Shown piece after piece: positions 60,562-64,000 of a DNA stretch of 64,000 nt; the stretch's first letter is position 1; every line of letters begins with the position of its first letter. Both the position numbers and the translations under genes were made by a program. This stretch comes from Ulota crispa (taxonomy: Eukaryota > Streptophyta > Bryopsida > Orthotrichales > Orthotrichaceae). Below the pieces are notes generated by a model. It did not search any database. It saw nothing but the letters and a program-made list of their open reading frames with translations, and was not told the DNA's origin. The stretch spans positions 1,256,727-1,320,726 of the forward strand of contig OY987245.1 of assembly GCA_963920765.1 (NCBI GenBank), written 5' to 3'.

Positions 60562-60652
60562 AGACATAAAACCTTTCAATTTTAGGTCAAATTTGAAAGG
60601 TTTTATGTCAATTCAGCTCAAATTGAGTTGAATTGACATAAAACCTTTTATC
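60562..60652. repeat. Overlapping palindromes built on GACATAAAACCTTTCAA
   Basis: GACATAAAACCTTTCAA at about 60563 is followed by its inverted copy (TTGAAAGGTTTTATGTC) about 20 bp downstream. The forward word returns again after AATTCAGCTCAAATTGAGTT. The segment can form two alternative hairpins. Confidence 0.8.
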
Positions 60653-60697
60653 AAATTTCCTTTAAATTACCTCTCATTTCAAGGGAAAATTCTCATT

Positions 60698-61966
60698 TTA
60701 ACCCCTAAAGGATTAGGCCCTTTTTTTTGCCAAAATCACTAAAAATTGCCACTCATTACAAGGGATTTGGACCCCCCAAAGAGGCCCCTTCCCCCAAATC
60801 CATGGGAGCTTTGGGAACACCTTCCACATGGGCAATGTGCTGCAGGCCAGGCTGGCACTACATCAACCGCGTTAGCCTATATTATTTTTTTATTTTTTAT
60901 TTTTTGAAAAAAAAATTCAAAAAAAAATTCAAAAATTTCTTATTTTTTCTAAGACTTTTTTTTTTGAATTTTTTGAATTATTCTTTTTTAAATTAATTTT
61001 TCTGACAACCAGCAGGGGCTGGTTCCCAACATCAGGAACAAAAAAACTCAAAGCCCCTTTGGGATTCCAAATTCCTTGTAATGTCTAGGAGGTTAAGAAA
61101 AAAAGGATTTTATGTTTTGTTTTTGGGAAATCCAACCATAGGGTCTTGCCCTAGACTGGAAGAGGTAGTTGTGGGAAAAAAATCAGCTCATTCCAAATGG
61201 AGAGGAGTGAGATATTTATATCTAAAACAAAAAAAAGTTTTTTTCCATGCTGCCCAAAATTTTCAGAAGCCTTTGACCACTCTTATAACAAAAAAATTGC
61301 TCAACCCAAAGTTGTGCTTTATCTTTTCCATGTAGAAGATCAAATTAGGTATGTATGGGAGAATTTTCAAATCAATAGGAACTTTACAAGACATGGGAAA
61401 AAATAGTAAGTAAATAGAAGTAGAGAAAGAGTCAAACACTAAATTGTTAAGAATTTAATTATGGAAATGAAAAATGCAAATCCTAGTAGTGATAATGTTG
61501 TGATAAACAATCTAGTTCCATCAGTTTGATTTTTTTTCCAAAATATTGAAAATTGAGTAAAATAAAGGACTTCAAAGTTTATTTTAGAGTAGAGATTCCA
61601 TAATTGCCCGTAAACAAAAACTCCTCATAACTTTCATGTCATTGATTGAAATTGAATGATTCAAAGCTTCTCATGAATAAACAAATCTAAAGAACCAATT
61701 TCAAATTTGTGTTTCAAAAAATAATAATTTTTAAAGAAGTTTTTGGGCTGCCCGGACAAGCAGTCCTCCCCAAATTTTCATAAATTCATGCATAACAACT
61801 TCTTTGTCAAATGTCAGAATGAAGAAAAAGTTAGATGCCCAAGTAGGTCTTTGAATTCCTCACCTTTGGTAAAAGTTTCAAAAAATCACACAAAGTAGTT
61901 TAGCCATAGGTATATGCCCAAAGTCCAACTTGTCCCTCAAAGGGACAACGATCCTTTAGGGGTTAA
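60698..61966. mobile_element. 1.27-kb TTAA-flanked element (piggyBac-like), no transposase
   Basis: TTAACCCCTAAAGGATTAGG at the left is mirrored by GATCCTTTAGGGGTTAA at the right (ending 61966). TTAA plus a CCCC(T)AAAGG terminus fits piggyBac-type ends. The interior is AT-rich with long A/T runs at 60880-60990; its short frames encode no recognisable transposase, so it is non-autonomous or not an element at all. Confidence 0.5.
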
Positions 61967-64000
61967 TGAATATGGTGTTCTAGGTAGCATATAATGTAGC
62001 TTGGTAGGTAAAAAAATTGCTATGGAGTTGACATTTATCATTTCTATAGTTGAGTGAAAAGTACATTTACACATCATTATTAATATGCTTTTCATCCCAA
62101 TCTCAAAAATAACAAATTGCAAGTAGTATCAACTAGAACAAATCAACTCCTAAGTGTGTCCAAGGATACTCTAGGACTGATTTACCTAAAACAATAGATT
62201 CAAAATTATGATAACCATATATTCAAATCTCGGGGGGGTCACACCCCTTTATGATTGGATACCACCTGCAATAATGGGGTCATTAAATGGGGGATATTTA
62301 GATTCTTTAAGGTGATTTTACCTCCATTTTTTAGATAAAAAGCTACTTTAGTGTATTTTAGGGTATCCTATGCTTATTTCTAAATGGTTATATGACCTAA
62401 TTTTCAGACCCTATTTTTTTTACAAACACAAAAGTATCATAAGAAAAAATTATGTGTACACAGTGGGTTTATAGAAGACTTTGGCCCGCAAGAAAATAGC
62501 GTAAGAATTTAACACATAGCAAGTCCCTCAAACCATACTTACAAAGCAGCTTTCCTAAATTCTAATTCATTCCTAAAAATTCAAATTATCTTCAACCACA
62601 TGCAAACTCACAAAATGGCAAACAATGAGCTTTGAAGCACTGAACCCTAAAATGGAGAAGAAATGAGGAAAGGAAAGAAACCAGGCAAAAGACAGCAGGT
62701 AAGTCTGAGCGTGAACCCAAGCTCTTATTGTCAAGAACTGCAGAAAGAACTGAGCAGTAACGCCAATATCCACCACCGTCGTTGGCGGAAGAAGATAAGA
62801 AATCCAACTTTGAACTCAAACCCCACTGAGCTCACACTCCCGCGCTTGCAAGTACAGCGCTGTGTGGGAAATTCTATAAGGAGGATGATAAGCTTCAATT
62901 GCACAGCACCCTTGCCGCTACTTTCAGTGCTTAGATAATCTGAGGAGAGAAAAATTGCAAACATCAAAAAAGCAATCTCAAATCTAAGAATCCCAAGTGC
63001 CAGGTAAGAGCAATTGTAAGCTTAGCATAGTAGCGTGTAAAGAAGCCAGCGTATAAAGAATCCAATGTACGTGCTTGCTAGCACAAACCCTGCTCTCAAG
63101 ACTCCACAACAATGCTAGCCTTTGCCAGCACGTCCGACCCTTCTTCAATTATTCTACAACCTGCTGCTAAACCCTAAACCGTTATAATCCAAAACCTAGA
63201 TAGAAAAAGCCAATTTTCATCCATATTGCTCAAGAACTCTAAACCCTATACTCATCCTACTAAACTCTTTTAGGATAATCTTATAATTCCAACCCTTTTT
63301 TTTCTACAGTATTTTAAAATAGAGGATTATACACCACCATATTTTACATATAATGAAGCAAGACATATTTTTCCAATACTATGGTAAATCTAAAAAAGAT
63401 ATAAAATTTATCTCCAATGAATAAAATTGACCCTATTTTTTATCTCACATAGTTTATTAAAAATTGGAGAGTCACCCCCAAGATTCAAATCAACAACCTT
63501 TAACGTAAAATTGCAAATTGCAACTCAATTAATTTTGTATGAGAGTTGGATGAGCTGCATGAGCATGATTAATCTAGTGCAACAAAAGAAGTATCGTTTG
63601 AAAACCATTAGTTCATCTTGAGAATAATGGATGCCCACTCTTTTAGGGGTTCAAAAAGAAAAATTGTTTATTTGTAGAACTAAATTTGAAGCTTACACCA
63701 CGAAAAGTTTTATGGTTTGAGTGAGAATTTAGTTGCCCTGCAATCAACTTGGGATTACCATTCTTAAATCAACTCTAATGGAATTCATAGTTGCAAGCTC
63801 ACTTAGATTTTGAAAAAACAAAGTGGGTTTGACCTGACAAAACTCTAGTGTAGCATAAAAGAATCGAATTGTGTCCAATTTAATAACAAACTGTCGAATT
63901 GCTAACTAAAGGTCTCCGTATAAGGTATGTACACCCATAAGCACCACTGTCCACATAACTGTCACCTCTAAAATTTTGGAAAATTTGTGGAAGTGAATAG
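61967..64000. other. Intergenic DNA, with a possible element end
   Basis: No gene is recognised. From about 62600 to 63430 the word use (AAACCCTAAACC, CTTGCAAGTACAGCGC, then an AT-rich tail ending ATCTCCAATGAATAAA) resembles the 58.3-59.17 kb flank of the second transposase, including the shared tail at 59148-59166 and 63408-63425. It may be the 5' end of a related element that continues beyond the window. Confidence 0.35.

Overview
This is nuclear DNA of a land plant. The evidence is spliced GT-AG genes with introns of about 100-750 bp, a complete plant-specific IQD (IQ67-domain) gene, two genes with plastid-type N-termini, and dense small inverted-repeat transposons. A seedless plant, perhaps moss-like, fits best: there is a bacterial-type dioxygenase, a predicted plastid LysM protein and large decayed transposase genes. 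That placement is inference; no marker in the window fixes the species.

Layout. (1) 1-6.6 kb: a five-exon IQD gene on the minus strand (973-4412, 555 aa, every splice site readable). (2) 6.6-24.4 kb: AT-rich, gene-poor DNA built from nested foldback elements, MITEs, (TA)n tracts and short tandem repeats. (3) 24.4-27.5 kb: a two-exon plus-strand gene (25231-27228, 422 aa) for a Fe(II)/2-oxoglutarate dioxygenase of the clavaminate synthase/AsnO/TauD type with a probable transit peptide. (4) 28-31.3 kb: more inverted-repeat elements, including an 82-bp near-perfect hairpin. (5) 31.9-34.9 kb: a seven-exon minus-strand gene for a 217-aa protein with two LysM domains and a plastid-like N-terminus. 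(6) 35.5-38.9 kb: two abutting MITEs and AT-rich repeats. (7) 38.9-58 kb: a cluster of large degraded mobile-element genes: a MULE-like transposase (minus), a ParB-like plus DNA amino-methyltransferase-like fusion gene (plus), an intact 175-codon ORF (minus) and a second zinc-finger/DDE-like transposase (minus). Many of the breaks look like C-to-T or G-to-A transitions. (8) 58-64 kb: flanks of that cluster, a 1.27-kb TTAA-bounded element, and the possible end of a related element.

The three host genes (IQD, dioxygenase, LysM) look intact and unrelated in function. The most unusual content is the 38.9-58 kb block. There a bacterial/phage-style ParB-methyltransferase architecture lies divergent from one transposase gene and convergent with another, with its SAM-binding motif apparently destroyed by two G-to-A changes.
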